The notes: a model not told the origin generated them from the letters alone. Positions 1 through 10,419 are shown, numbered from the stretch's first letter. The stretch is 64,000 bases of DNA from Linnemannia schmuckeri (GCA_029449235.1 JANATG010000002.1:2914001-2978000); one strand, 5' to 3'. Program-made: numbers and translations.

Positions 1-1
1 G

Positions 2-883
2 CCAACCCTCACACCATCAATATTACTCAACGAGACCTCTCAGCTCCAGCAACGTACCGCCATCACTGCATCTTCATCTTCTTCCTTTTCATCAAACAAC
101 AACAATACGGCTAATAGTGGAAACTCAACTCCCTCAATGCCCGATCAAGAGGCCATCGCCATCTCACCTGTCCAGTTCTTCAATTCACCTCCGTACAAGC
201 TGCTCTCCATGTCAGACCTTTCGATCCTCAACCAATACGCTAGCCTCTCCTGCCTGCGGACGGCCATCGAAGGACTCGATATCACCAACCCAGATCTCCT
301 TCGACCTTCCTGGGACTCTTATTTCATGTACCTGGCGAATTTGGCCGCCCGTCGGTCAAACTGTATGAAGCGTCGGGTCGGTTGTGTGTTGGTGCGTGAG
401 AAACGAGTCATTGCGACAGGATACAACGGCACGCCCAAAAACCTAACGAATTGCAACGAAGGTGGCTGTTCACGGTGTAACCAGGCAACGCCTTGTGGAA
501 AGGGTCTAGATCGTTGTCTGTGCATGCATGCTGAAGAGAATGCGCTTCTGGAGGCTGGGAGGGAGCGTGTCGGCAAGGAGAGTACCATCTACTGCAACAC
601 TTGTCCTTGCCTTGGTAAACAATTTAATCTTTTTTGGCGATAAGAAAAATGGAAAATGAAATTGTCCGCAGTAAATGATTCTGCCTTTGCTAACAATACC
701 CTTGTTGTTGTTCTCGTTTTGTTAGGATGCGCGATCAAGATTGTGCAAGTGGGAGTGAGCGAAGTCGTTTACTCCGAGTCGTATGGGATGGACGACTTGA
801 CAGCGGAAGTCTTCCGGAATGCGGGGGTTATCCTTCGTCAGCATGCCACCCCGGGAATCAAGCTTGACCAGTCAAATCCTTGA
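2..883 (+). CDS. DCD1: Deoxycytidylate (dCMP) deaminase, 3' part (5' end outside window)
   Basis: dCMP deaminase converts dCMP to dUMP, feeding thymidylate synthesis. The reading frame is open from base 2, so the start may lie outside the window; a Met at 137 is only the first in-frame one visible. Exons are 2-614 and 726-883, with a 111-bp intron (GTAAAC donor, CTAAC branch near 686, TTAG acceptor). Splicing restores the zinc site: HAEENALL supplies His and the catalytic Glu, and the junction gives PCLGC with the two zinc Cys. The segment NCMKRRVGCVLV and ATGYNGTPKN are typical of the family. About 256 residues are seen here, ending QSNP, close to the yeast enzyme's C-terminal half to two-thirds. 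The Ser/Asn-rich stretch before residue 45 is low complexity. A 21-T run starts 7 bp after the stop. Confidence 0.9.
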
Positions 884-989
884 GGCAAGGTTTTTTTTTT
901 TTTTTTTTTTTAAAGAAAAGGAACAGACAAACAAGAGCCGCAGCAAATGATCATGGACATGGATATCAAAAAAGAAATGCGTTCCTTCA

Positions 990-1020
<31 letters not shown>

Positions 1021-2439
1021 AAAAGAAAAAAAAAAAATAAACAAAAAAATTGAGTTGATGACGATCTATGCGCAAGTGCCATCGATGGTATTCATGATCT
1101 GTGGATTAAGATTGATAACTGCCTGGGAAAACGACCAGCTCAAGTAGAAGGACCTCAAGGGGAGGTTGATTATCGATGGTGATGATATTCAGGCACACTC
1201 TCACGCACACACCCAATCAGCTCATTTGCTGATCACTGATGACTATCACTCCCCTCTCCTGTCTCTTTCTGATGCAAATTTCAGGAACCGCTTCAACAAG
1301 GAGGCGTATGCTAACAAGCAAAATAACAAGTCGACAAGCACACGATCTAACAGACCATAAATGAGCGCCAATTGAGTATCCCCGCTCTTGGCATGCACGC
1401 ATCATGGATCATGGATGAGCAATCGTCTATCAGCTGAATACATAGTTGATATCTAGTCCAGTCCACTACAGGTTGTGTTACATATTGTGGTTCGGCAAAA
1501 CGATCCGAAACATTACAGGGGGGACAATTCTGATTCTTTTTCATTGCATCTTCTTATTCCCTCATGGCTTGCAGAAATCAATCTGGTTGGATAATCCCTC
1601 CAGGTCTAATGAGCCGTTGGCAACGTGGGCACGGCGGGTAGGTTGACTAGGGCTGTTGTGGTCCATCATTTCGTTCGTCTTGTCTTCAATGGCATTGAGT
1701 TGGACTCTTCTTTCTTTCGTTCTGTCTTATGTGCATCCCTTTATCTCGTCCATTGGGCGCAGGGACGTTGGGCGTAAAAAGCAAATGAGAAGAGAAAAGC
1801 CATGAAGGCACAGGACAAAGAAAGGTAGTTCTGGTTGTGTGAGTGTGTGTATGTGTGTGTAAATGTATGTACGAATGAAAGAGCGCCTCTTTGGAGTATA
1901 GGTGAGTATGAAAAGAAAAAGAGGTGGCAGACCAATTGAACCTTACTGTCGACCTTTGTGTCCAGATACCGATTACACTCAGACACAGCCCATCAGTGTC
2001 AGTATCGGTGGGTGGCAGGACTCTTGTTTCCTATTGTACTGTAGTACTCTTCTATTCATAGCCCAATTCGTTCACTTCTCGATTTGTTGGTCTTTATCTC
2101 TCTTCTTTTGTCAACGACGCCATCCTTTGTTGTGCTTTGCCTCTGTGTTCTCTTTTTACTTCTTTCTTCTTTTTCTTTCTTCTTTCCTTCGTCATTCCTC
2201 CCCTTCCTCACTTCCCCTCTCCCTCTCTCCCTCACTCCTCCCTCCCCTCCCCTTCCCTTTCACTCCACTCCACCTCCTCCCTCCTGCGATCCTCTTGGAT
2301 CCTTTTTTTGCTAGTTTGTTTGCATTGCCAGGACCACATCAACCAACAACAACAGCAACCACCGCAGGGACAACCAACGAACCAACCAACCAACCTTCCA
2401 TTACCTTCCTCAATCCTGTATACAACGAACAGCAGCCTC
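884..2439. other. Intergenic: homopolymer tracts and pyrimidine-rich promoter
   Basis: No gene is supported here. There is a T run at 891-911, an interrupted A-rich run at about 984-1044, and TG/CA-rich sequence near 1835-1870. From about 2090 to 2300 the plus strand is strongly CT-rich (CTTTTC, CCTCCC blocks), probably the promoter and 5' leader of the downstream mannosyltransferase. Short open frames in this interval are low-complexity. Confidence 0.6.
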
Positions 2440-4209
2440 ATGCAGATCCTGTCGTTTTTCTCGGGGATGTTCCGCAAGACCCAGAATCTGCGCATCCTCA
2501 TCGTCCTCACCATCTTTTTCATCCTCGGCTCCTTCTCCCGGTACCAGGGCTCGCTCGAACTCTCGATCGACGAAGACGGCCAAGTCCAATCTATGCCCCA
2601 GCGCGACAGCAATATGCACTTCACCCATCATATCGCCACCTACAACCAAAAGGACATCAAGCCCTGGACCCATGGCGACTCTGCTGCACTCAGAACCCCT
2701 GAGGGTCAAAAGGTCGTCGAGTACCTGACAGCATCACCCTACCAGGTGCCCTCCGCCGAGAACAAAAACGAGAAGACCCTGCTCAAGCCTGACCATTTCC
2801 TTACTCTCACCAAGCGGTTCAGGATCTACCGGTCCCTTTGGCAATACCTCCAGAGCTACTATGACGCGAGTGTGGCCGAGCGTCGCCAGGAAGAATTTTT
2901 CTCGGCACCCCCCAAGGAGATTGCGGCCGATGTCGATTTCCTCCAGAGGTTGGAGCAGGCCAGTTTCCCCTGGATCGAAAGGGACCACAAGACTAGTTAC
3001 GCTCTCTACAACAAGGTCAAGGATGGCGGCCGGGGCATTGTGATGTGTGTCGGCAATGGCCACGCCAAATTTGCACGGACGGCAGTCAAGGCCCTCAGAG
3101 AAGTCGTCAAGACTAAGCTGCCCATTGAGATCTTTTACACCGGCCCCATCGATCTCTCGCCCGAGAACCGTGCTTGGTTCGAAAGCATTGAGAATGTCAA
3201 GACCATCGATGTCACGACATTGGTCAACAACGAGCTGATCATCATCGAGGGATGGTCCGCTAAGCCTTTTGCCTTGCTTGTCAGCAGCTTCAGTGAGGTC
3301 ATCCTCATGGACTCGGATGTCTACTACATGATCGACCCCGCATTGCTGTTTGAGGACGACGGCTACAAGGAAACAGGAACGCTGTACTTTTACGACCGTA
3401 CGTTGTTCCCCGGTTATCAACGACCGAAGAAGGAGTGGATGGAGACCTTCCTGCCAACCATGTCGAATCACCCCGCCAAGACCCGCTGGTTCCGTAATAA
3501 GGGAGACCACGAGATGGAATCCGGCGTCGTTGTCTTCAACAAGAAGGACCACTTCCTTGGACTCCTCGCTATTTGCAAGCTGAACGATCTGCACGAGCGT
3601 AAACAGGTGACGTACAAGTGGACCTGGGGAGACAAGGAGTCGTTTTGGATTGCGCTGGAGATGATCCAGGAGCGCTACTCATTCATCCGGTTTGGAGGCG
3701 GAGTCATTGGAAACGTCGGTGATGCGATCCCCTTCAAACAGGTCTTGCCCAAGGATGAGATCGACCGGTATAATCAAGGCGAGGACTTGGTTGCTACCAA
3801 TCCTATCAACCCCGATACTGGCGAGACCAAGCACGTCGAGAAGCCCAACCGGGACCGCGTCTGTGGAAACATGTTGCATTTTGATCCTAAGGGCCAACCT
3901 CTCTGGTGGAACTCGGGTGTTGTCCGCAACAAATTTGTCAAGAATTCGCCTTATCTCAAGTACGCTGCCTTCATGCGGGACGAGGATGGCAACTGGGACT
4001 TTGAGCAGACCTGTTTGGTCCAGAAGAACCCTGGTGCGATCATGGAGGTGGACTGGGAGCAGCGCAAGCTTGCATTTGAGGTGCTGAAGGTCGACCGGGA
4101 GGTGGCGTTGGAGTACAACAACCCAAAAACCAAGGATATCCTCGACATTCCCAAGCTTCTTCGTGCTGACGGCGCCAAGGGAGGCCGAGGTAACAATGAG
4201 GCCGTATAA
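2440..4209 (+). CDS. MNN1-family alpha-1,3-mannosyltransferase (Golgi type II membrane protein)
   Basis: Single-exon gene of 589 aa. The family adds alpha-1,3-mannose to glycan chains in the Golgi lumen. I chose the ATG at 2440 because it places a single membrane anchor (about residues 15-30, LRILIVLTIFFILGSF) directly after a short basic cytoplasmic tail. The longer open frame back to 2137 is a translated CT-rich leader. The catalytic domain starts near residue 198 (GIVMCVGNGHAKFARTAVKA). The DxD metal/nucleotide-sugar site is LMDSDVYY, with Asp at about 291 and 293. Other family blocks are EGWSAKPFALLVSSFSEV, ESGVVVFNKKDH and WGDKESFW. The C-terminus is a basic Gly-rich tail. It converges on the minus-strand gene ending at 4637. 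The exact linkage made cannot be read from sequence. Confidence 0.88.
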   Translation: MQILSFFSGMFRKTQNLRILIVLTIFFILGSFSRYQGSLELSIDEDGQVQSMPQRDSNMHFTHHIATYNQKDIKPWTHGDSAALRTPEGQKVVEYLTASPYQVPSAENKNEKTLLKPDHFLTLTKRFRIYRSLWQYLQSYYDASVAERRQEEFFSAPPKEIAADVDFLQRLEQASFPWIERDHKTSYALYNKVKDGGRGIVMCVGNGHAKFARTAVKALREVVKTKLPIEIFYTGPIDLSPENRAWFESIENVKTIDVTTLVNNELIIIEGWSAKPFALLVSSFSEVILMDSDVYYMIDPALLFEDDGYKETGTLYFYDRTLFPGYQRPKKEWMETFLPTMSNHPAKTRWFRNKGDHEMESGVVVFNKKDHFLGLLAICKLNDLHERKQVTYKWTWGDKESFWIALEMIQERYSFIRFGGGVIGNVGDAIPFKQVLPKDEIDRYNQGEDLVATNPINPDTGETKHVEKPNRDRVCGNMLHFDPKGQPLWWNSGVVRNKFVKNSPYLKYAAFMRDEDGNWDFEQTCLVQKNPGAIMEVDWEQRKLAFEVLKVDREVALEYNNPKTKDILDIPKLLRADGAKGGRGNNEAV

Positions 4210-4636
4210 CAACACCCCCGAGCATTTTTTTTTTAGAGCTTTGAAGTAGAGTAGTCATTATTATTATTTTCATAGTGTATTTTTCTGTCTGATACCATTT
4301 CACTCATTGCCAGCATTGCATTACCTTTCCTCCATCTCTATGTCGTCGCAAGCATAACAACGTAAAGAAACTTAGAACAACAACGTTATATTTAAATAGC
4401 CATAGTAAATCGTTTTCACTCATCGCCATTCGTTGTTCCTGTCGTACATCCACACTCGCCAGCCCTTTCCAGAACAACAAAAACAAAAGAACAAGAACAC
4501 AAAGATTGAAACAACCATAGACAGACAGGAAAAGAAATTAGGGGTTGTTTTACTCTAATAGACTGAAAAAAAATAGTATTTGGTCAGTCGTTCCCACACT
4601 TTGCGTGCAAGTTGCTATCGGCCTCTCTCTCCCTTC
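4210..4636. other. Intergenic between two convergent genes
   Basis: A 427-bp AT-rich gap between two 3' ends. It carries a T run just after 4220 and an A run near 4566, compatible with 3' processing of both transcripts. I see no gene or stable repeat. Confidence 0.5.
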
Positions 4637-5514
4637 TTATTGAGCCTTCTGCTTCTTGAGGTAGCCACGGAAGAGAACGCCGCGAAGAATAAAGCCGACA
4701 TCCTGCATGAACAAGAAGGCAACCCAGATGAGGGTACCACAGGTGGCACCAAAGACGCTCAGCGTAACAGCAATCGACTTTGTATCCATGTCGGGGTTGT
4801 TTCCCTTGATTTCTGCTCCCAAGGCCTTTTCCCACTGAGGGCGAACCCAGGAGTTCATGAGGACGGTGTAGGCAATGATGGAGAGACCGCCGACGAGGCA
4901 AGAGTAGCGGAAGACGGCAATAAAGGGGGCCACGGCCCAGGAAGCGAGGGATCTCCTGCGGAGGAGGCAATCGAGCGTCCAGACTGCGAGGGGCACGACG
5001 AGGTATTGGACGAACCACATGACTGGAATCAGGTCAATCAACTCGCTAGGGTCCTGTTGTGTCTTGAACATGTCTGTTTAGTAGGGTGGAAGAAGTGGAG
5101 GGTGGATTAGCGCAAGGAACATGGACAGAGAGAAGAGAAGAAAGGGTGCTGGTTAGTTTGAGGGAATGCATGTTAATAACAACAGCAACAATAGCAACAT
5201 CAACAACAATAGCGCCGTTGCTGTTACTGTTGTTGTTGTTGTTGCTGTTGCTGTTGCTGTTGTGTCTGGCAGAGCTGGTTCAATGTCGCTTGTCCTGAGC
5301 TTTAGTCTCCGTCTCCAAATTGCGCTGCCCTTGTCCATTTTGGTTCCTCAGGCTGCTGCTCCTGAATGGTGCTGGGAAGACAATTTATTGTCTCTATTCT
5401 GTTCTCTTATTCTTGTGTTTGTTTTTGTTTCTTACTGATGACACGCGGCACACCGCTGTTGACACAGAACTGGAGGAGGATGGAGGCAAGGAGGCCGTCA
5501 ACGTAGTGCTGCAT
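4637..5514 (-). CDS. Small multi-pass membrane protein, unknown function
   Basis: Two-exon model of 171 aa: exon 1 is 5514-5436 and exon 2 is 5073-4637. The join is supported by a donor (ATCA then GTAAGAAAC), a classic acceptor (TACTAAACAG just before the second exon) and a phase match giving RVI-N-MFKTQQ. Without exon 1 the frame would start at the Met at 5071. Hydrophobic stretches: GLLASILLQF (about 7-16), LIPVMWFVQYLVVPLAVWTL (about 39-58), a stretch near 70-90 with APFIAVFRYSCLVGGL, and one near 130-150 with VTLSVFGATCGTLIWVAFLF. The tail is basic (RGYLKKQKAQ). I do not recognise the family. The 362-bp intron contains the trinucleotide repeat at about 5174-5262. Confidence 0.7.
5174..5262. 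repeat. Imperfect CAA/GTT and TGC microsatellite in an intron
   Basis: Alternating AACAACAGCAAC and GTTGTTGCTGTTGC units form an imperfect trinucleotide tract that reverses polarity near 5215 and could fold into a hairpin. It lies inside the predicted intron of the minus-strand membrane protein gene. Confidence 0.75.
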
Positions 5515-7400
5515 GCTGAGTATTTGTTGTCGTTAAGTGTTTTCCTAAAACGGAGGGGTATGCTGTGTATTCCTTGTGCTCAGTGCTTGGCTCGGTCCTG
5601 AACGGAGGGTTGTTGAAGTTTTTGTTCCTGAGAAAGGAGAGGTGTGGGGGAGGGATGAAGAAAGGAAAAAGTGGAAAAAGAAGAAAGAAAGAAGAAAGAA
5701 GGAAAGAAGAGAAGCGAGAGAGGAAAAATTAAAGGGAGGAAGGAGGATCGAGGCTCCCCTTTAGCCCGTTGGGTTGAGAGAGAAAGAGAAAGAGAAAGAG
5801 AGCCCTTTTTTCATTGGACCTTCGCTGACCTTCCATGCCGAACAAACCGCAACGAGAGAGGACAAATAAGCACTTCTTTTGCTTGATTGTTCGCTGCTGA
5901 TTGGGCAGATTTCGCCACGAACCTTAATATGCGTGGTCACACACTCTTGCCTTCGTTTTCACATCCCTCATTCCCTCGCTCAGCAAAGGAAGAGAAAGCT
6001 GGGAAAGAAAGCATGGTTATGGTTGCTCGGAAGGAGCCCGATTAGTTTTCTTTTTGCTCTTGGGCTTTTTCTCTCTCTTTCTGGTCAGTTACTTAACACA
6101 TGCACACAAATTGACATACATACCCTCTTCTAATTTATTTCTACCTCTCCAAAGGAAATAACGTCGAAATAAAATAATCAAGTAACAACTTTAGTTGGCA
6201 AGACAACAAACCCACAGACCTACCCAATCCTCCCACTAACAAGCGATTCAGGCACACACGCAAACAACAACGGTTCTTGTGTGCAACTGACAAATGCTAC
6301 TCTCCCTCCCAATTGTGCCATTTTCGTTCAACGTTTCTACTACACCTTCCTGTTTTGTCAAAGGATGCCAATTGATGCACAAACAACGAACAAAAAAAGA
6401 TAGCATTGCTGGCGGCTGAATTGTTACGAAGAGTTTGGTTCTGTCTTTACAGGAAGATCTCTATTAGACCATCGATACAACGCTCTGACCATCACACAAA
6501 GGCCCCAAATAACCATATAAAGAGAGGCAAGGTGCGCTGCAAACTCGTATTACATCGCATAAGTATTTTTCTCTTCATCTTCCAACAAACCCCTGAGAAG
6601 CAGTATTGGGCTTCAAGGGCTGTGTTAAAGAGCCAGGTAGACGATGCGGGAGGAAAAGACGTAAAGTTGAAAGAAGGGTTTGAAGAAGTGAAGGAGCCAG
6701 ACCGGGAGAGCAGTTTGGGATGATGTGGATTTGGAATTGAAAAGGTTTACTATGAAAACGAGAAACCAATTATGGAGGAGCTCGTAGAGTTGTGGCGAGA
6801 GGTCGTGTCTAATAGTGATATCTTTGAGAGGCTGCGGGTATGGATCAAATCTGTGCAATATAGGAAACTGGCATCGAAATAGGAGTCAGGTGCGCAACAC
6901 ATGGCACCAGCGGCATGGTGTATAGATGCTATAGGGGTGGATAGTGGATGGATATCAAGTGCTCTCTGTACCGATTAAGATAAAGATTTTATCCTGGCAA
7001 AATTCATTACGAGCAAGGTAAAGATGATTTCATAGCCTAAATGCAAGGGCTTCATTGCCGGTAGCCGTAACATGGTAATTAAGAAGAGGGAAGAGAGGGG
7101 GATTAGAAATGGAGAATAAGCAAAAGTGAGGGGAAGATTCAACAGTTTTATACCGGTTAGAGGTTGTTGTATTAACATGAAATGTGATCATCTGGTAATT
7201 GGGAACGTCTAGAAGTAAATCCTTCGTGCTCTATTGGTCTCACTAAATATGCATAAATTGTGCAGTGCTCTTTTTGCAGCTTGTTCACATTCTGCGACGG
7301 AATATCAGCAGTACAGCTTTTTGCAATGAATTTGATTTATTGTTCAATGTACTAACGTTCACGCTTGTATTTTCTCGACAAGGATCGTGAAAGCTAGCAT
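5515..7400. other. Intergenic, purine-rich segments, no supported gene
   Basis: About 1.9 kb without a gene I can support. Positions 5640-5800 on the plus strand are very purine-rich (AGAAAG, GAGAAAGAGAAA blocks), read as CT-rich promoter DNA for the minus-strand membrane protein gene starting at 5514. The rest (5850-7380) is of ordinary composition with only short open frames lacking domain features or splice-supported partners. Confidence 0.5.
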
Positions 7401-7715
7401 TTAGTGCCAGCACTTGTAAGAGCCGTTCTGCTGGGAGCAGCTCATGAGGAAAGCGTTGTACTTTCCGATATGGTCCAAGCCGCAGGAGCTGCCATCGTAG
7501 TTGGCGCCAGCGACGCTGCAAGCCTTCTTGGACTTGGCCTGGTCGTTGCTGCAGTTGCACCAGGCGGGGATGGTCACAGCCTCGGTACCCTCGCTCATGA
7601 CAACAAGGGCAAGGACGGCAACGAGGAAGAAGGAGAAGATCTGTTGAGGGCCATCTAATACATACAAGAGGAGAGGTTCTGAGTATGGGGATTCTCGAAG
7701 GCCGGGTTGCTGCAT
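7401..7715 (-). CDS. Small secreted six-cysteine protein; start uncertain or frame-shifted signal peptide
   Basis: The continuous frame is 104 aa. A hydrophobic stretch (about 27-40, FSFFLVAVLALVVM) precedes a mature domain with Cys at 53, 55, 66, 78, 93 and 102: C-x-C-x10-C-x11-C-x14-C-x8-C followed by Trp. The spacing is identical to the gene at 10165. Shared motifs are IP-A/S-WC-x-C, KAC and DG-x-SCG. Aligned to that paralogue, the natural start would be the ATG at 7654-7652 (encoding MALN), but one base is missing there (CAACAGATC against CAACAAGATC). That ATG frame stops after 19 codons. Translation of the mature part would need the upstream ATG at 7715, giving a 22-residue polar extension. 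A donor-like GTAAGATC at about 7758 could mark a leader intron, but no ATG lies in the leader exon. Function unknown. It may be a recent pseudogene or a sequence error. Confidence 0.6.
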   Translation of the reverse strand: MQQPGLRESPYSEPLLLYVLDGPQQIFSFFLVAVLALVVMSEGTEAVTIPAWCNCSNDQAKSKKACSVAGANYDGSSCGLDHIGKYNAFLMSCSQQNGSYKCWH

Positions 7716-7870
7716 CGGTGTGTGTGTGGGAAGTAAAATGTTGGGATGGATGATCTTACTGCGTTTGTGTGTGCGGTTGTGTGTGTGCCGTTGTGTGAGT
7801 GCGGAAAATGCGAATGTGTTTGGTGACTTGTGATGAAGAATGAGGTGGATTGGTTCGATCTGAAGGTCGC

Positions 7871-7877
7871 TTTTATA
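7871..7877 (-). promoter_or_regulatory. TATA box of the minus-strand secreted protein gene
   Basis: The minus strand reads AAGTATAAAAGCGACC, with TATAAAA at 7877-7871, about 160 bp before the upstream ATG at 7715. The gene at 10165 has an almost identical core (GAGTATAAAAGCAACG). Confidence 0.6.
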
Positions 7878-8019
7878 CTTGAAAAAGCTCGTCTTGCATC
7901 TTCATCAAGTGTTAACTTGATTTACTCTGGGGGCTACCCTTTGAACCCTGCCACATTAGCATTCAGCAGTTGACAGGGATTCAAAAGGTGGAGTCAAAAC
8001 ATACCCACTTGAGCGTAAA

Positions 8020-8390
8020 GTGAAGGGACGAGGCGCAATTTCTGAAGCCATGGCCCAGGTTCCCACTCAGGTACCGTACAACATTGAGGGGTCGGGCTTT
8101 GCATAGGTGCTAACTGAACCCTTTGTAAAAAAATCCCGCTGTCCTGAAGTAAAAAAAATAATACTCATGTCAGGAAATTGAAGTTCAAACGTATGCAGAA
8201 GGATGAGGCGCTGTTTTGAACCCCAACTCAGACAAAAATTGGAAATGCAGTTGCTCCCTCTACTATAGATACCATGGCCCAGATTGCTACCCAGGTGTGA
8301 CGTCGAGTGATCAGGCTTTGCATCGGGGCTACTTGCATTGCCTAGTAAAGTCCGCTGCCCTGTAAGAAAGGTAGCTGGCTGGGATTTTAT
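8020..8390. repeat. Two-unit degenerate tandem repeat
   Basis: The blocks CCATGGCCCAG, CCACTCAGGT/CTACCCAGGT, GGCTTTGCAT and CCGCTGTCCTG/CCGCTGCCCTG occur in the same order in both halves, separated by roughly 185 bp. Divergence is high, so this is an old duplication. No function is implied. Confidence 0.5.
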
Positions 8391-8546
8391 CGGCTGAAAA
8401 AGCAAATTGACGTTCGCTACATAGACCAGTCGCTGACATGTCTATATCGAAAGCGTGACATAAACTTCAAAAGTGGTTATACAGCATGGCAATTGGTACC
8501 ACGACGGGCAACTATCCGAAGAGTCGAGGCTGATTGTAAACAGTGT

Positions 8547-8682
8547 GATAGCTTTTTTTTGTGCTTCTTATTAGACGCCCCTTCCTTGCGGTCGTCGATG
8601 AGGTGGGTCATGAATAGTCCGATAGCTTTTTTGTATTACGTTCAGAACGCCCCTTCCTTGTCATTGTCGATGACGCTTGTGA
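8547..8682. repeat. Two-unit tandem repeat
   Basis: GATAGCTTTTTT, then ACGCCCCTTCCTTG, then GTCGATGA recur about 75 bp apart in the same orientation. The intervening bases differ. Confidence 0.5.
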
Positions 8683-9964
8683 AAAAATTGGGACAAGGCA
8701 TGTTTAGGCCTCCCCAGGAAAAGGAAAAGGACAGCAAGCATTTCCAAAATAATCAAACATCGGCACACCATCCCACTCAACGACACGATACCGCTCGTTG
8801 CCGTCGCTGCCTTCAGGCGCTTTTTTTGCTTGTTGAAAAGAGATTGGCTGCTTGCCTTTCCCTTCGTTCTTACTTAGGTATTAACACAGTTCACTTTTCT
8901 TTTTTGGTAATATAGCCAAGGATTGGACATGATCATGCCATAATACAGGAACATGAAGATACATGCGCATGGACACGAATCCAGTTTTACCTTGGTACGC
9001 CAATAAGTTTTTTCGGTGCTGTCATTTGTGCCCTCCCGGTTGGTTGCTGGAGTGTTCTCCAGCTCTTGTTTGTAAACATGTCTCCAAGCATTTAGGTTCA
9101 GGGGCGTCGATGAGACGAGACGCAAAAAAAATGTCAAACAACCCAATCCTTGGAAAGACACAAATATCCTATCGTGCCAGCAAGCATAGGAAAATCTGTA
9201 GTGCATTCCATTGTTTGTTTATTTTTTGCTAGGATAAGGATAACAGAGAGAAGGGGCTCAGCTCAGCCCATGAAATCACAAAAAATCGAAAAGAGTGAGA
9301 GGACCCTGAATGGTGGTACACACAGCTCTAGCTCGCGTCTCGTCTCTTCAACACGTAAATATGATTTTCGTGGGCAGTACAGAAAGACAAGATCGAGACT
9401 TTCTTTATTTATTTATTTTTCTTAATCGTCTGATTTTTTTATGCGGATCTGTAAAGAACCTTACAAGGTAGGGAAAAGGTATTTAGAGATCGTTGACGCT
9501 CAATGGGCAGGTGCCGTATTTGCTGGACATGAATATCAAATCAGCAAATGCGAGTGAAATAAAGTCCCCACAAGGACACTCTTCTATTGTCCCCCGACCG
9601 GAGTATGTTGAATGTTTTCAATTGCTCGTCTTGGTAGAGTCCACTAATGCGCCTCGCTGCTCGAATATCCCACAAGTCCAAATAATACCAAGAAAAACTA
9701 CATTGAGATCCTGGTAAACAAATGGCGCAAAAGTGCATCGTCACGAACCACAACAAATCCTACGAAAACGTCGTCATTAATTGCCCAGTCGGTATAGTAA
9801 ACCGTTCGCCGTTTTTCACTGAAAGCAAGAGCAGAATTTACAATCTGTACCTACTATAGCGTTGTAGTGGAAGCTGTCTCATTTCAAAGTGAAGCAGGTT
9901 AACCCATACGCCGCCTCATTCCAACTCGTAGCGAACTTTAAAAGGTTACAATAAAAAAATCGAG

Positions 9965-9971
9965 TATAAAA
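9965..9971 (+). promoter_or_regulatory. TATA box of the secreted protein gene at 10165
   Basis: TATAAAA within GAGTATAAAAGCAACG lies about 200 bp before the start codon. The core and flanks match the TATA region of the paralogue on the opposite strand. Confidence 0.65.
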
Positions 9972-10164
9972 GCAACGACGGTAATCAGCATCTCCCCCAC
10001 TCAACAATCATCTCCTATCCTCAATAACCACTTTCACATCCCCCAAACAGTATGTTCTGGACACCGTTCACGTAATCAACAACAACAAAGAAAGAGCATT
10101 CTTGTCATCTCTGAACTAATCCTTTTCAATACTCTCACATTTACCCTCTTCAATAGTTCTAAAA

Positions 10165-10419
10165 ATGGCCTTCAACAAGATCGTTCTCCTTCTCGTCGCC
10201 GCCCTCGCCGCCCCCATTGCCATGACCCAGGCCGCCGGTGCCCCCCACATCCCCTCCTGGTGCAGCTGCGGTGATATTGCCTGGAAGACCCAGAAGGCTT
10301 GCTCCCAAGCCCATGGCAACTGGGATGGTGGCTCTTGCGGCATAGTCTCTTCCCCCATGTTTTACGACTTCCACGGCCGCTGCCACGACCTCGATTCCAC
10401 CGGCCGTTGCTGGCCCTAA
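10165..10419 (+). CDS. Small secreted six-cysteine protein
   Basis: An 84-aa single-exon gene. Residues 1 to about 23 form a clear signal peptide (Lys at 5, hydrophobic VLLLVAALAAPIAM core, likely cleavage after the Ala near 23-24). The mature domain is about 60 aa with Cys at 33, 35, 46, 58, 73 and 82: C-x-C-x10-C-x11-C-x14-C-x8-C, then Trp-Pro. This predicts three disulfides in an extracellular protein. The spacing is the same as in the minus-strand gene at 7401-7715, so the two are paralogues. I do not recognise a named family; the pattern is not that of hydrophobins (which have CC pairs). A TATA box is at 9965, and an AATAAATAA polyadenylation-like signal lies near 10516. Role unknown; secreted effector or antimicrobial functions would be guesses. 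Confidence 0.85.
   Translation: MAFNKIVLLLVAALAAPIAMTQAAGAPHIPSWCSCGDIAWKTQKACSQAHGNWDGGSCGIVSSPMFYDFHGRCHDLDSTGRCWP

Larger units (their letters stand above)
7878..9964. other. Intergenic between divergent secreted protein genes, with degenerate repeats
   Basis: The 2.4-kb interval between the two six-cysteine genes has no supported gene. Two diverged units can be seen at about 8020-8170 and 8205-8390; both contain ATGAGGCGC/ACGAGGCGC, CCATGGCCCAG and GGCTTTGCAT blocks in the same order. A second pair lies at about 8547-8682, sharing GATAGCTTTTTT, ACGCCCCTTCCTTG and GTCGATGA. The region 8700-9960 holds only short open frames. Confidence 0.4.

Noticed and set aside
2137..2439. Upstream extension of the mannosyltransferase frame
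   Set aside because: The extra 101 codons translate a CT-rich leader into Ser/Pro/Phe low complexity and would put the membrane anchor in mid-protein.
7845..7857. Possible tRNA T-arm (GGTTCGATC)
   Set aside because: No matching acceptor or anticodon stems around it.
8493..8915. 140-codon frame
   Set aside because: It spans the two-unit tandem repeat and shows no protein-like pattern.
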